This document shows, one piece after another, positions 1-11,152 of a stretch of 64,000 bases of DNA (positions are counted from its first letter, which is position 1; every line of letters begins with the position of its first letter). Both the position numbers and the translations under genes were made by a program. The DNA comes from Zygaena filipendulae (taxonomy: Eukaryota > Arthropoda > Insecta > Lepidoptera > Zygaenidae): assembly GCA_907165275.2 (NCBI GenBank), contig OU015651.1, positions 6,904,501-6,968,500 on the forward strand. Reading direction: 5' to 3'. Below the pieces are notes generated by a model, which did no database searches, was not told the origin of the DNA, and saw only the letters and a list, made by a program, of their open reading frames with translations.

Positions 1-258
1 TCTAACTCTCAATAAAGCGTTCTGTATCAATAACTTCATTTTGTGGGTTAACATGTTATTGCTTATCTGCGTCCCTATATCATCGTGTATTTTTCAATCG
101 GCGTGCAAATCTCGTAACAAAAAATTAACTCTAACTCTCAATAAAGCGTTCTGTATCAATAACTTCATTTTGTGGGTTAACATGTTATTGCTTATCTGCG
201 TCCCTATATCATCGTGTATTTTTCAATCGGCGTGCAAATCTCGTAACAAAAAATTAAC
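1..258. repeat. Perfect 129-bp tandem duplication of a MITE end
   Basis: Bases 1-129 and 130-258 are the same sequence twice. Each unit contains the right terminus of the 4-bp-TSD MITE family described at 20898-21131 (GTTAACATGTTATTGCTTAT then CTGCGTCC), followed by about 55 bp of unrelated sequence. An open frame runs through both units only because 129 is divisible by three; it is not a gene. More units may lie left of the window. Confidence 0.9.
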
Positions 259-3200
259 GTTAGGAAAGATCAATAAATACATTTTGCGTTTAGGGGAAGA
301 TTTCGTCTGTTTAGTGGACGACTAGCAACAGCCATAAATAAAATGTTTTCAGTTTCCCCATAAAATGCTTATTATAACCTATGGTTGGATGGGCACTTTA
401 CGATTCATTTATTATGAATTTACGATAAAAAGTATTACATGCGTTGACCTAGGATAAATTATATTGTTAGTAAGTATGATTGCATAAATACATAAAAAAA
501 AAATCCATGATTGTATTGCAATTTATTGAAATAGAAATTCCAGCGCTTAAAACTTGTGTAACTCAAAGTACCGACCTATTAGTACTGCCTACTTAAAAAT
601 CAGATTATGATGTGTAATACATGTAGCGCTCACATTAACGCAATTAAAAATATACGTAGTAATTACCTATCCACCACAATTCGTTAACTGTTTTTAATTC
701 AAATATAAAAAAAAAAGATAACATTATTTACCTATACGTACAAACCCATTTGTTAAAAGGTTTCTAGGTAGTGCGCCAGGTCAAGTTCTGGTCAACGCAC
801 TTAGTGTATATACTATTACACGAACCTATTCGAGCGTCTTCAAAAACTCGTCTTTTATGACAATGATTTAAAATCAAAACAATATGTTTAGGGGACTAAA
901 ATGGGATTTAACAGCTACACTCGATGTTGATAATGTTGTACGTAAGAGGTTATACCTACTTCGATAAAATATGCACTTCGCGCGATTTTGTGTTTAGGTA
1001 CCGTAGTACTTCGACTAGCTAGTGAACGAACGATGCAAACGGCCAAACCAAAGCCGCAAAATGTACGCCATGCCATAAATCGTCTTTAAATATAGATTGT
1101 TGTCGATTTGAAAAACGGAGGTTTACGGAAGGCTTTGAGAGGGCGCCGCGGTGTGTGAGGTGGCGAGGGAGAGGCGTGGTGGGCGCGCTGACATCATCGA
1201 CTCGACCGGAGCCAGCCGCTCTTACATCACCAGCGAGCGCTTGCCCCCACCCGGCCGGTCGTGCTCATGTCCCCCCTACCTACCGTTCAAATATATCGAG
1301 AACTAATCAAATCGCTACATCGTTGGCTACTCAGTACACATTGCACGCACACTCACTATTATTGTATCACTAATCATTACTAGCTCGCACTAATTTGTAG
1401 GTACTTGTTTCAAATCGATACACAATTTACTGGTTTTAAATGACCCCGTTCATTGGTGTCGATAGTTGTATGTTTTTCGATGCATTCGATTAATTTTCAT
1501 ACGCATGTATTTATGTCAAGATCTACAGATTCTTGAAACTCGACCTCTATGTACAGGCATGGCAAGAGGAATAGCTGTATTCTGACCGGCCAGAGGTCTT
1601 TGGCCTACAATCGTACACAAACGAGAACTACAGCTACATTTAATAACGGAAATGCTCAGTGTTATGTGTTATCCGATTTCTAAGTATTTTAATGCAAAAT
1701 TATGTAATGCGAATAAACAACCTTTAAATACTGCAAAATACAAAAGGCCCGTACGTAACTACTAAAATCTTTTAAAACATAATTTACAATTTATACACGA
1801 ATTATGTCCGTTATGATTTAAGCCTCAGATTTGTGTATCTAGTAACTTATGGTCTAGTATGTTTTGATTGACAATTAATTCCGAGGTCAAGTATCGCCCA
1901 CGCTGCTTTTAAGTTTTAACCGATTTCATGTTTAATAACGATCATAATTGGTTTAATTACTGATGGCCTTCGCTAACGAGTTGTGACAAATTGAAATGAA
2001 ATGGATCTTTATTTCTGCAAGGTAAAAATAATTAACTAATGTATAACCAACACTTCATTATGCTGAAGTACTACGTACTTTAATTGTACCTATAACAAAG
2101 TTTCAATACAGTTGTAACGTAGATCATAAGCAGGTCAGATTCAAGAAATTCTTACAATCTCAAATAGCATAGAATAAATGAATCTTAGTAGTATGAAGTA
2201 GATAGGATTCGACATACCTACTTATTTATAGTACCTAAGTAAAATGGCCAAAGCCAAAGAAAGATAATAAAGTGAAATGTAGCGCAAACACCGGTAACAG
2301 GGAACGTAACGCGTCACACCGCACATTCCCACGACAATATTGTCAAATTGGTTTATTTATCAATCTCGGTGAGACGGATGCAATGCATGAACCGTCGTGC
2401 CGCGTGCGTGGGCGATGCGTGCAATAAATCAATGTGATATTACAAACTTCAACGCTTCTTATTAACTCAATTGTTTGGGTTTTATGTTTAAATTAGGAAT
2501 TTAGCAGCTCTGATTAGAACGTGTAAGAGTTTCAGGTTTCACGCAATTGTATCGCTTACTATTATGAAACATTTTTGACTGATTAAAATCATCATAAAAA
2601 TGGAGCATAATAATTTTAACTTTTTTCCATATTAAGCTTCGCAATGGAGATGTAAGATAATTTTTATTAAATAAAATAATGCCTAATGTGGCACTCTAAC
2701 TTAATAATATTATACAGAACCAAAATAAAATAACTTTTCACAACACACAAATCTACTTGACCCTACATCAAGTTTAAAGCTTGTATCGTAGAAGATCTAA
2801 TCTATTTCGCGTATAGATGTCATCAAGCATCAAATTCATATTTTTTGGAGTTGACTGGGCGATGAAAGATTCAAAATCTTTAATAATTTTGAACCTTGTA
2901 AGAGACCAAGATTTTAAAATTTTCTTCTCTAGTTTAAGGCATCGGGCACTCACACTATACATATGTTGCTATCGTGTCTTCAAATAATTTAGACTTGAGC
3001 CCAACCAACATGGTTCTCATGAAAAGCGGTTCGCACTGTCTTACAGGATGTATGAATGACATCTCGGTATCTGTCAGAAGTTAATAATAATTGGGCTCTC
3101 TGTTCATTCACAGAAACGATCTCCCTTTGTGATAGCATTCTATTGTCGCTATTGTGTGCTTATCTGGGGTGTAGATTTCAAACCTATTCACTATAATACT

Positions 3201-3690
3201 AGCTAACGAGATTAAAGTGGTTACTTAAAAAATGACATAGGTACTACTAGGTACTGTCAGTTTCTTCTGAAACTTTAGTTTGAAGTTAAATAAAATTGTA
3301 CAGAACTGCATTATGAAAAAAAAAGTACGATGAAAGGATTTTAATAACTTGTTGAGCTGCTACTAGCACTCTTTAACCGAAATTATTCATAACAGATAGC
3401 ATTAAATCAATCTCTTTAAATCTAAGTGCAATATTCTATTTCCAATACTTTTAAATACCTTTTTTTAAGAAGAATATTATGTAAATCATGACGCGCATTA
3501 TTTTAATAAAGTTGCACAGTCGGCATAGAATGTCGCTTGAATGTTGTTAAAGCATTAGTAATAAAGTTCAACCACTGTCAAAAGTGAAGCTACCTGCGAT
3601 ACCTAAAATAAAATTTGATAGGTATCAACCGAAATACTGCTTAAACAATATATAATACTACCCTAATAGTTAATCTGTACTTATAATAAA
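259..3690. other. AT-rich region with no recognised gene
   Basis: I see no convincing exon, tRNA or transposase here. The only compositional break is a GC-rich stretch at about 1140-1265 (see separate entry). A mildly GC-richer patch lies at about 2285-2425. Open frames in this stretch are short and have no recognisable protein. Confidence 0.6.
1140..1300. promoter_or_regulatory. GC-rich island, candidate promoter or 5' exon
   Basis: A short block with many CpG dinucleotides (GGGCGCCGCGG, GTGGGCGCGCTG, CCCGGCCGGTCG) stands out in AT-rich surroundings. Similar islands sit at 7400-7590, 11790-12075 and 18766-18929. No reading frame in it resembles a known protein. Promoter or first-exon identity is inference from composition only. 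Confidence 0.25.
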
Positions 3691-3693
3691 ACT

Positions 3694-3985
3694 GTAGAGA
3701 GGTCAATTCTGTACACTGAAATATTGGAGGATGAATGGTGATGGATACTGATGCCAAAAATGCAATCAGTAAATTTTTTGTCTGTCTGTCTGTCTGTCTG
3801 TATGTGCACGCATGGGTCAAAAACTACCGAAGGAATTTTAACCAAACTTGGTACGATTGTAGTCCGTACTCCTGGGCAGGTTATAGGTTATATAACATAA
3901 CGCTAAGACACATAGGAGCTGAGCAGTGACGATAAATTTGAAGCAAGTCAGATGAAAATGCGCTTTCGAGCTCTTGGCGGGAATG
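3694..3985. repeat. Dispersed repeat with (GTCT)n tract
   Basis: Starts AAAACTGTAGAGAGGTCAAT, continues through ATTGGAGGATGAATGGTGAT, a GTCT microsatellite at about 3779-3802 and TATGTGCACGCATGGGTCAA, and ends near GCGCTTTCGAGCTCTT. The same sequence recurs split at 25138-25173 plus 28717-28975 and reversed at 35945-36245. Those copies are joined to Helitron-like termini, so this is probably an internal part of that family. Confidence 0.7.
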
Positions 3986-4029
3986 GACTTAGCCCATCTA
4001 CCTACTCCATACCTGGCTTGTCACCGACT

Positions 4030-6545
4030 TCATATCGAAAAGTGGTAGTACAAACCAATAATAGTATTACGTGTATTTTTGTCTGTTGGATTAAATCGGT
4101 ATTTTGTTATTTTTAGCTTTTTAGTTTTGTGTTTTAGGAAGTCGGTTTTAATTTTTTTGTTAAAAATTTGTTTATTTCTTGCTTTTTAGTAAGTCGGTTT
4201 GTAATTTATCTAAGTTACAATAGCCTAATGTAAACTGCTCATAACCTTTTAAAATATTGCTTTTCTCGATGCAAGGACCTTAATTTTTGAGTTCTCCTGG
4301 TACATCACATCAGTTCCACTTGACCATATACATTGTGACGAACATAAATTGTTTAGAAACCACATTAAAGTTAACGAATCGGAATCTGTGAAATACCTAT
4401 TATTTAGTAGTTCTGTGAGGTTCAGAAGTAGTATGGTCTTCGGCAAGCTCAAATAAAAATAATAAAACGATAAAATAAAATCTATTCAGACACAAATAAT
4501 TTAGATGTATAGCGATTGAGATCTGATATAGGAGTCCGTAATAAAATATAAAATCAGAATACAAAAAATATTTGAAATTTAAAAAAAGAATGACATTAGA
4601 ATATAAAAAGGAACATCTTAAAACGTATAATACAAATGAGGCAGGATATCGTAACGAGTGGCATACGGCCGCCTCGTTACAGTTCCGATGACCATCTGTG
4701 GTCTTCATCATCAGTTCCACTTCTTCAAATTTTACTTTCCAAAAGCAAATAAACGATTTACTATAAAAATACTCAAACCGCCATAGGTGTTCCCATAAAT
4801 TTTGAAGAGTTCCCTCGATTTCTCCAAGATCCCACCATCAGATCCTGACTTGGTGACAATGTGACCATTTCGGAAGTATACCCCACCCCTTTCAAACAAA
4901 AAAACAGTTTTCCAAATCGCTCCAACTAGAACCCGTGAAATACGTATTATTGTTGAGTAGTACCGATGACCATCTGTGGTCTTCTTCATCAGTTCCACTT
5001 CTTCAAATTTTGATTTTCGAAAGCAAATGAACGATTTACTAAATTAAAACCGACTTCCAAAAACACAAAACTAAAAAACTAAAAATAAAAAGCTAAAAAT
5101 AACAAAATACCGATTTAATCCAAAAGACAAAAACACACGTAATATTATTATTGGTTTGTGCTACCACTGATCGGTTTGAATTCGGTGACAAGCCCGCTGG
5201 TGTCTGCCCACTTGAGTTGTTCTGCTCACGAAGAGCTGGTGGCGGGAGTCGACTTATCCCATCTTCCCCCTTTATATTTGACTTGTCACCGACTTCATAC
5301 CGATCAGTGGTAGCACAAACCAATAATAATATTACGTGTGTTTTTGTCTTTTGGATTAAATCGGTATTTTGTTATTTTTAGCTTTTTATTTTTAGTTTTT
5401 TAGTTTTGTGTTTTTGGAAGTCGGTTTTAATTTTTTTGTTAAAATTTTGTTTATTTCTCGCTTTTAAGTGACTTAGTTCGTAATTTCTCTAAGTAACAAT
5501 AGCCCAATGTCAACTGCTCATCACCTTTTACAAAATATTGCTTTTCCCGACGAAGGGACGTTAATTGTTGAGGAGTTCTCCTAGTACATCACCATCAGTT
5601 CCACTTCACCATATACATTGTGACGGGCATAAATTGTTTAGAAACCATATTAAAGTAAACGATTCGGAACCCGTGAAATACCCATTATTGAGTAGTTCCG
5701 ATGACCTTCTGTGGTCTTCATCATCAGTTCCACTTCTTCAAATTTTGCTTTCCAAAAGCAAAGAAACGATTTACTATAAAAAATACAAAAATCGCTATAA
5801 GTGTACCCATAATTTTTGAAGAGTTCCCTCGATTACTCCAAGATCCCATCATCAGATCTCGACTTGGTGACAATGGAATCAATTTAGGAGTATCCCCTTT
5901 CAAACAAAAAAACAATTTTCGAAATCGCTTCAATCGGAACCCGTGAAATACGTATTGTTTTTGAGTTGTTCCGATGACCATCTGTGGTCTTCATCATCAG
6001 TTCCACTTCTTCAAATTTTGCTTTCCGAAAGCAAATGAACGATTTACTATCAAAAATACCCAAATCGCTATAGGTGTGCCTATAATTTTTGAAGAGTTCC
6101 CTCGATTTCTCCAAGATCCCATCATCAGATCCCGACTTGGTGGCAATGGGACCTAATTGGGAGTAAACCCTTCCAAACAAAAAAAGAATTTTTCAAATCG
6201 GTCCAACCGTCTTCGAGTAATCGGTGAACATACATAAAAAAAAAAAAAAAAAAAAAAAACATACATACAATCGAACATAGAACCTCCTCCTTTTTGGAAG
6301 TCGGTTAAAAAATACCCAAATAGCTATAGGTGTGCCTATAATTTTTTAAGAGTTCCCTCGATTTCTCCAAGATCCCATCATCAGATCCCGACTTGGTGGC
6401 AATGGGACCTAATTGGGAGTATACCTTTTCAAACAAAAAAAGAATTTTTGAAATCGGTCCAACTGTCTTCGAGTAATCGGTGAACATACATAAAAAAAAA
6501 ACATACAACCGAATGCATAACCTTCTCCTTTTTGGAAGTCGGTTA
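4030..6545. repeat. AACCGACTTCC-family repeat array with internal palindrome and ~275-bp tandem units
   Basis: A composite of at least two copies of one dispersed repeat, ending with TTTTTGGAAGTCGGTT at about 6292-6307 and again at 6530-6545. Inside, a unit of about 275 bp is repeated, with landmarks CATCTGTGGTCTTCATCATC, GAGTTCCCTCGATTTCTCCA and GATCCCATCATCAGATC, at about 4690-4975, 5700-5970, 5970-6235 and a partial at 6305-6490. Short open frames in it recur in other copies but are broken by stops, so I do not call a gene. Other copies: 24420-25137, 36453-37745 and 63131-64000. Confidence 0.8.
5040..5440. repeat. Inverted repeat (palindrome) inside the AACCGACTTCC repeat
   Basis: The left arm begins AAAACCGACTTCCAAAAACA and the right arm ends with its complement TGTTTTTGGAAGTCGGTTTT. 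The arms are about 130-145 bp and meet around a GC-rich centre near 5195-5280. Because of the palindrome, nearly the same 76-residue frame can be read on both strands, which is an artefact and not a protein. A second palindrome of the same kind is at 37302-37744. Confidence 0.85.
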
Positions 6546-8415
6546 AAAAATGACTTTTAGCCATTTACGTTTAAGTTACTTTTAAAATAGCTATTGAAAA
6601 ATTAAAGGAATTTATATAAAAAATTACGTATTTTACCTATTTTATGTTTATTATTTTGACGCTCATGACTACCATGTTTATCAGTACAATAAAGTTGTAG
6701 AAAATACTTAATGCAACATTTTTATTTGAAAATTATTCATATTCAAGCGTATTAATTGATAGAATTATTACAATAAATGTAGATAATACAGCGCACAATG
6801 ATTTCACACGACAAAATTAATCTATCTGTATAATTATTGTTATCACTGTGTGGTGTACATTTTATTTAAAAAAAAACAAAAGAGGAGGGACAGACATAGT
6901 ACGAAAGTAAATTTAATGGGCATCCCGTGATAATACCAGAATTTTTTCCCGCTTAGCTGTTACATTTTTGATTACTTACTTATTATAATAAATACAGGTA
7001 CCTCTAAATATACCATAAACAAAACACATAAGTATATATATTTTAGTCTTTAGTATTTCATTACGCACTTTAATAATTCGATATTTATAGTATGATAGTC
7101 ATCATAAAATACGCTTTTAATTACCTCAACATGGGTATTTGTTAACTTTTCACATATAAAATCGGGGTTTGATCATAAAAAAACAGGAATCATTTACAAG
7201 TGTTTCCAATCAAGCGGATATAGAATATCCAATACCAATACGAAGACTTATTCACCTGTGTATTTTAAATAAATTATCACAAACACAAAACGATGAAACA
7301 TGATTTTCACACTTCCCCACTACCAATTAGGTGTTCCAATACCATGTATGTCCAATTAGCGGAAAAATAAGATGTATAGTATTTTGTTTCCTTTAAATTG
7401 TTAGCCCGCGTGTGCACGGTGCTCCGCCCGACCGAGCTGTACGCGCGTAGCGCTGCACTGGCAGCCGTGAGCGAGTGGCGATGGCGTGGTGACGGTCGCC
7501 GCGCGATAGCAAACAACCAATCCTTTGGGCGACACACATTAGACGGCAACGGCACGGCGACGGCGACGGCCACTGCACTGCACTAGATAAACTTCAAAGG
7601 AACCCTCATAGGATCTCGTCATCCGTTTATATATGCATCAGAAAAGCTTTCTCAGGAAAGCTTTGAGGTATTAAATTGTAATACTATCAACAACTCAGGT
7701 CTGCACTGCAAGCCCTTGGGGCTGTGATAAAAAAAAAAAAAAAAAAAATCAAACTTCCAAGTCACCGCATTCAAAAGATGTCGCATACTTTTGACAGTTC
7801 GCAAGAGAATCAAAACCTATAGAGTACTTTCCGTTGACTTAGAATCATAGGCAAGAACAAATTAATGTCTTATAGCACAAGGGTAAAATTCGAAAACCAT
7901 TCTGTATTTACATCACGATTTTTTTTAACATTCCTCCAAGTTTGTACAACTGTGCGCAAGTTAGTGAAGCGGACGCTGCGTTTGGTCTGTGGCGCTCAAG
8001 AAGGGCCTCCCCACATATACTGATACTATAATACTCCAATTAAACCGATCGGCCATCACAACAGGGATACATGAAGGGAGACCTTTAGCAATGCAGGAAC
8101 GGTGCGGTTTTGTATAATATTACGCGTGCAAAATCGGTCATCTGGAGTCTGGACATTTTCATTTTCATACATTTATGACTCCGATATGTAACTAACTATC
8201 CGACGACGGTCGCTGTCGCCGTTACTGTCGTAATGTAGCGCGCCCTATGACTCCTGCCATAACACCAAATGCAAATAAAATTAGCGTCGCAACTCTCTCA
8301 AGTAGGACCTCGAAATGATTATTGTTATAACATTATCACAAGCGCTAGCGTAGTAAAGAAAAAATCCTATCCTGAAAGTTGATAAAATGCACAATAAATA
8401 AATTATTTTATTATA
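6546..8415. other. AT-rich region, GC island near 7400-7590
   Basis: No gene is recognised. A GC-rich, CpG-rich block at 7400-7590 (CCCGCGTGTGCACGGTGCTC, then ACGGCGACGGCGACGGCC) is the only distinctive sequence. It is open in several frames, as expected of GC-rich DNA, and no frame resembles a known family. It may be a promoter or non-coding first exon of a gene I cannot see. Confidence 0.4.
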
Positions 8416-8720
8416 TAATGGGCTTGTCACCAAATTTTAGTTTTTAGTCCGTTTTATAGATTAATAAACAATATTGGACACGTTTTTTTTATTTTTTGAA
8501 GTAATGAAAAAATAACGGAGATACATTAAGTCGAAATGTCGCGTGAAGTCACGCCGTGCTACACAGTTTATAGCACGTTATGACGTCAAGAGCCCCCACT
8601 CCTAAACTTTAATGCGTTTTATTTTTGAATTTTATAATAATTTGAAAAAGCAAAAAATACGTGTCTAGTATTTTTTATTATCTAACGGACGGACTAAATA
8701 GAATTTTGATTTTCTTTACC
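8416..8720. mobile_element. MITE with TTTTTAGTCCGTC subterminal inverted repeats
   Basis: About 300 bp. The left part reads TTTTAGTCCGTTTTATAGAT and the right part carries the inverse GACGGACTAAATAGAATTTT; AAATACGTGTCTA lies inside. The left edge TAATGGGC agrees with the copy at 55392-55687, while the right edge is degenerate. Related copies: 15341-15636, 39752-40082, 50258-50594, 55392-55687, 61391-61699. Probably a Tc1/mariner-type MITE because the edges begin at TA. Confidence 0.7.
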
Positions 8721-8836
8721 CCGGAAACTACCCTATTTACCTAGTAAGCGTTTAATGCCAAGGATAAATTTTGAACTTAAAAATGTGTAGTCTATCGCTT
8801 CTAAGACTTTGTAATTTATAACAGATTCGAAAAAAA

Positions 8837-9476
8837 ATTTTCATTACTCATACTCGGAAAGTAGGTCTGAAGTTGCCTGAGAAGCGGGTTGAAAGTAACC
8901 CTTTTCAGCCCTAGGGAGAATCGCTTTCAACTGACAACTGTCAAATTATAAAAAAAAAACTAGGTCTATTTTCACATTTCTATTGAACCATGTTTCAACT
9001 TTCTATACAGCCAGCGCGATGTAAAATTGAAATAACGTAAAGTTTAAGTAGGTATTAATTAAAATAAAATTCACTCACTTTTTCTTAAGCTAATTCCTAT
9101 TTATATTTTTTTATTTTCTTTAATTAATACTTAATAATTAAAGAAAATATTTTTTTTAGGTCGCCACAATGTAAATAAAAAATACTGGCTGAATAGCTAG
9201 CCGGCCAAAGAAAAAGAAATAGGTGGGAAAGTGTCAAGCGACTATCCGATCTTCACTCATTTTTTCTTTAGCTAATTCCTATTTTTATTTTGACTTTCCT
9301 TGCATTCGTAATGAAAAGCACAGTGTTACCCTCGGGAGAAAGATACTTTCACCCCTAGGATAACAATGTACTATTTTCATTACTCATACTCGGAAAGTAG
9401 GTCTGAAGTTGCCTGAGAAGCGGGTTGAAAGTAACACTTTTCAGCCCTAGGGAGAATCGCTTTCAACTGACAACTG
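8837..9476. repeat. Pair of 104-bp direct repeats
   Basis: Bases 8837-8940 and 9373-9476 match over 104 bp with one visible difference (TAACCCTTTT against TAACACTTTT). Both start ATTTTCATTACTCATACTCG and end TTTCAACTGACAACTG. The 432 bp between them include two copies of a CTAATTCCTATTT motif. Direct flanking repeats could be tiny LTRs or a segmental duplication; no coding sequence lies between them. Confidence 0.8.
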
Positions 9477-10246
9477 GAGTGTTATCACTATTATTTGTTA
9501 CTTGTGTTAATAGTATTTTTAAATACCGCTTTGATATCTATGCTGATTGTACATGGATCTCAATTTATTTGTCGTCCTTTTCTAGTTTAAGAAACACCTA
9601 GTTTAAAACGCATTGTGCGGATCACGATCCTCAATAACTACATATTTACTATTTACGTTTGCGAACAATACGATCGTTGCGTTGTTACCCTCGTCAGTTA
9701 CGAACTTACGACTTACGTTACATAAATGGTGGTAAATTGAAAGATTATAAGCTACGGTGCATTTAGATAGCATTTACTGCCAGTTCTGTAAACTCTTGTC
9801 CCGGCAATCAGCATTATCGTTAAATCACAAGAAAAGAATTGGGGATCCTAACAAATAATAAAAATAAGAATAATAATTATTGCTAATGCTTGGATATTAT
9901 CACAGAGCATACATACTAATACTATGCTGTACATTAGATCGAATTCATAATTATTGTATTATTAATAGAATAACTACTCGTAGCTAGCCTCAAGCAGAAG
10001 TTTAAATGGTGAATCAATTTTTTAAACTGATAGGTGCCGTGCTTAATTATAATAGTTAATAAAGATTTTTTTTTTTTTAAACAAGCCTTATAATATAATG
10101 TGTGATGAAAGTACTCATGGTAAAAAAACAAACGAGCCCAAACACGTCATCTTTGCAGTTTCTATTGGGGAGTACCAGTGGCAATCTCCCGGCTCTACCT
10201 GGCCATCATGTGTAATGGAAAATCATGGCAACGAATCAAACTACCT
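9477..10246. other. AT-rich region, nothing recognised
   Basis: No exon, RNA gene or clear TIR pair was seen here. A poly-T run lies at about 10066-10078. Confidence 0.5.
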
Positions 10247-11152
10247 GGGGGGCAATTCTCATTCGAAGTAGATTCGAACTCGAGAAAAAGTTCGAATTCG
10301 AAAATTAAATCGAGATGAAGTCAAGTTGAGCAATTCTCGACATGTCGACTTCGACATTTCTGGAATGAAAGCCGTTCGAACTGCTTCGACTGGTCGGAAG
10401 CGGTCGAAACGTAAATTTCGAATTCGAATCTTCATAAATGTCCAATAGCGGTGTCGTGTGTGACAGTTTCAGAAGTTGTTGTTGTTTTTTATCTTCGCCC
10501 CATCTGGGACAGGCAAGGGACGTTGAGCCATACAGCCAAGTCGTATGTTACAGTTTTAGAAGTTTATTATGTATTAGTAAATATACTCTGTATTAAGTGC
10601 TGTGGTGGTAATTAACTGCAATTTCATAGCTTAAAGTTCCGATTAAGCATCGAAATGCATCTCAGCAACGCAATTGGATGTAAATATAACTTCAGAAAAA
10701 AAAAAACAAGGGAATCGTGGTCTATACAGCCAATTCAGGCTGTATGAACTGCGATCCCTTTGCCTCCCCCAAAAAGGGTAAAAACAAAAACAAATATTAT
10801 GCTTCACGATCCGTACTACGCAAACTAATTTAAACAAAATTAAACTGATGATGTAAAAGTGATAAAAGTAAGAACTTTTCTTTTTTTTTGGTACAAATAT
10901 ATTATTTAAAAACTATAAAAAGCTGCTGCCGTTTTAGCTCCGGATGAATCGTGTAGAATGGAATGGATACGGCTTTCGAATAAGCTTTTACTGGCAACAT
11001 TTTACACTATGAACTCGAAGTCTAGTTCGATTTGTGTTGAGAATAGGAGATACGAAGAAACAGGTTCGAGTATCGAGATTTTGTGGTCGACATAGGGATC
11101 GAACAGCAAACTCGAGTTCGAGATTTTTTCGAAGGAGGCGAGAATTGGGGCC
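10247..11152. mobile_element. Unclassified TIR element rich in TTCGA/TCGAA
   Basis: Left edge GGGGGGCAATTCTC and right edge GAGAATTGGGGCCC are inverted copies, and next to each lies a TTCGAACTCGAG / CTCGAGTTCGAG pair. TCGAA-type words are densely repeated just inside both ends (10260-10430 and 11020-11140), which suggests an array of binding sites. Length is about 900 bp. No transposase is visible, and I could not define a clean target duplication, so the class is unknown. Confidence 0.6.

Noticed and set aside
41..325. 94-residue open frame with an internal perfect protein repeat
   Set aside because: It is the translation of the 129-bp tandem duplication of a MITE end; no promoter context or family.
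3779..3802. CRISPR-like or other regular array from the GTCT and CAGA tracts
   Set aside because: Simple microsatellites within dispersed repeats; no spacer structure.
5093..5381. 76-residue frames nearly identical on both strands (also 37378-37666)
   Set aside because: They arise because the DNA is palindromic; the same arms are read in both directions.
5565..6508. Recurring frames such as TICGLHHQFHFFKF in several places of the window
   Set aside because: They are conserved only because the 275-bp repeat unit is; frames are short, broken by stops and found on either strand of the repeat.
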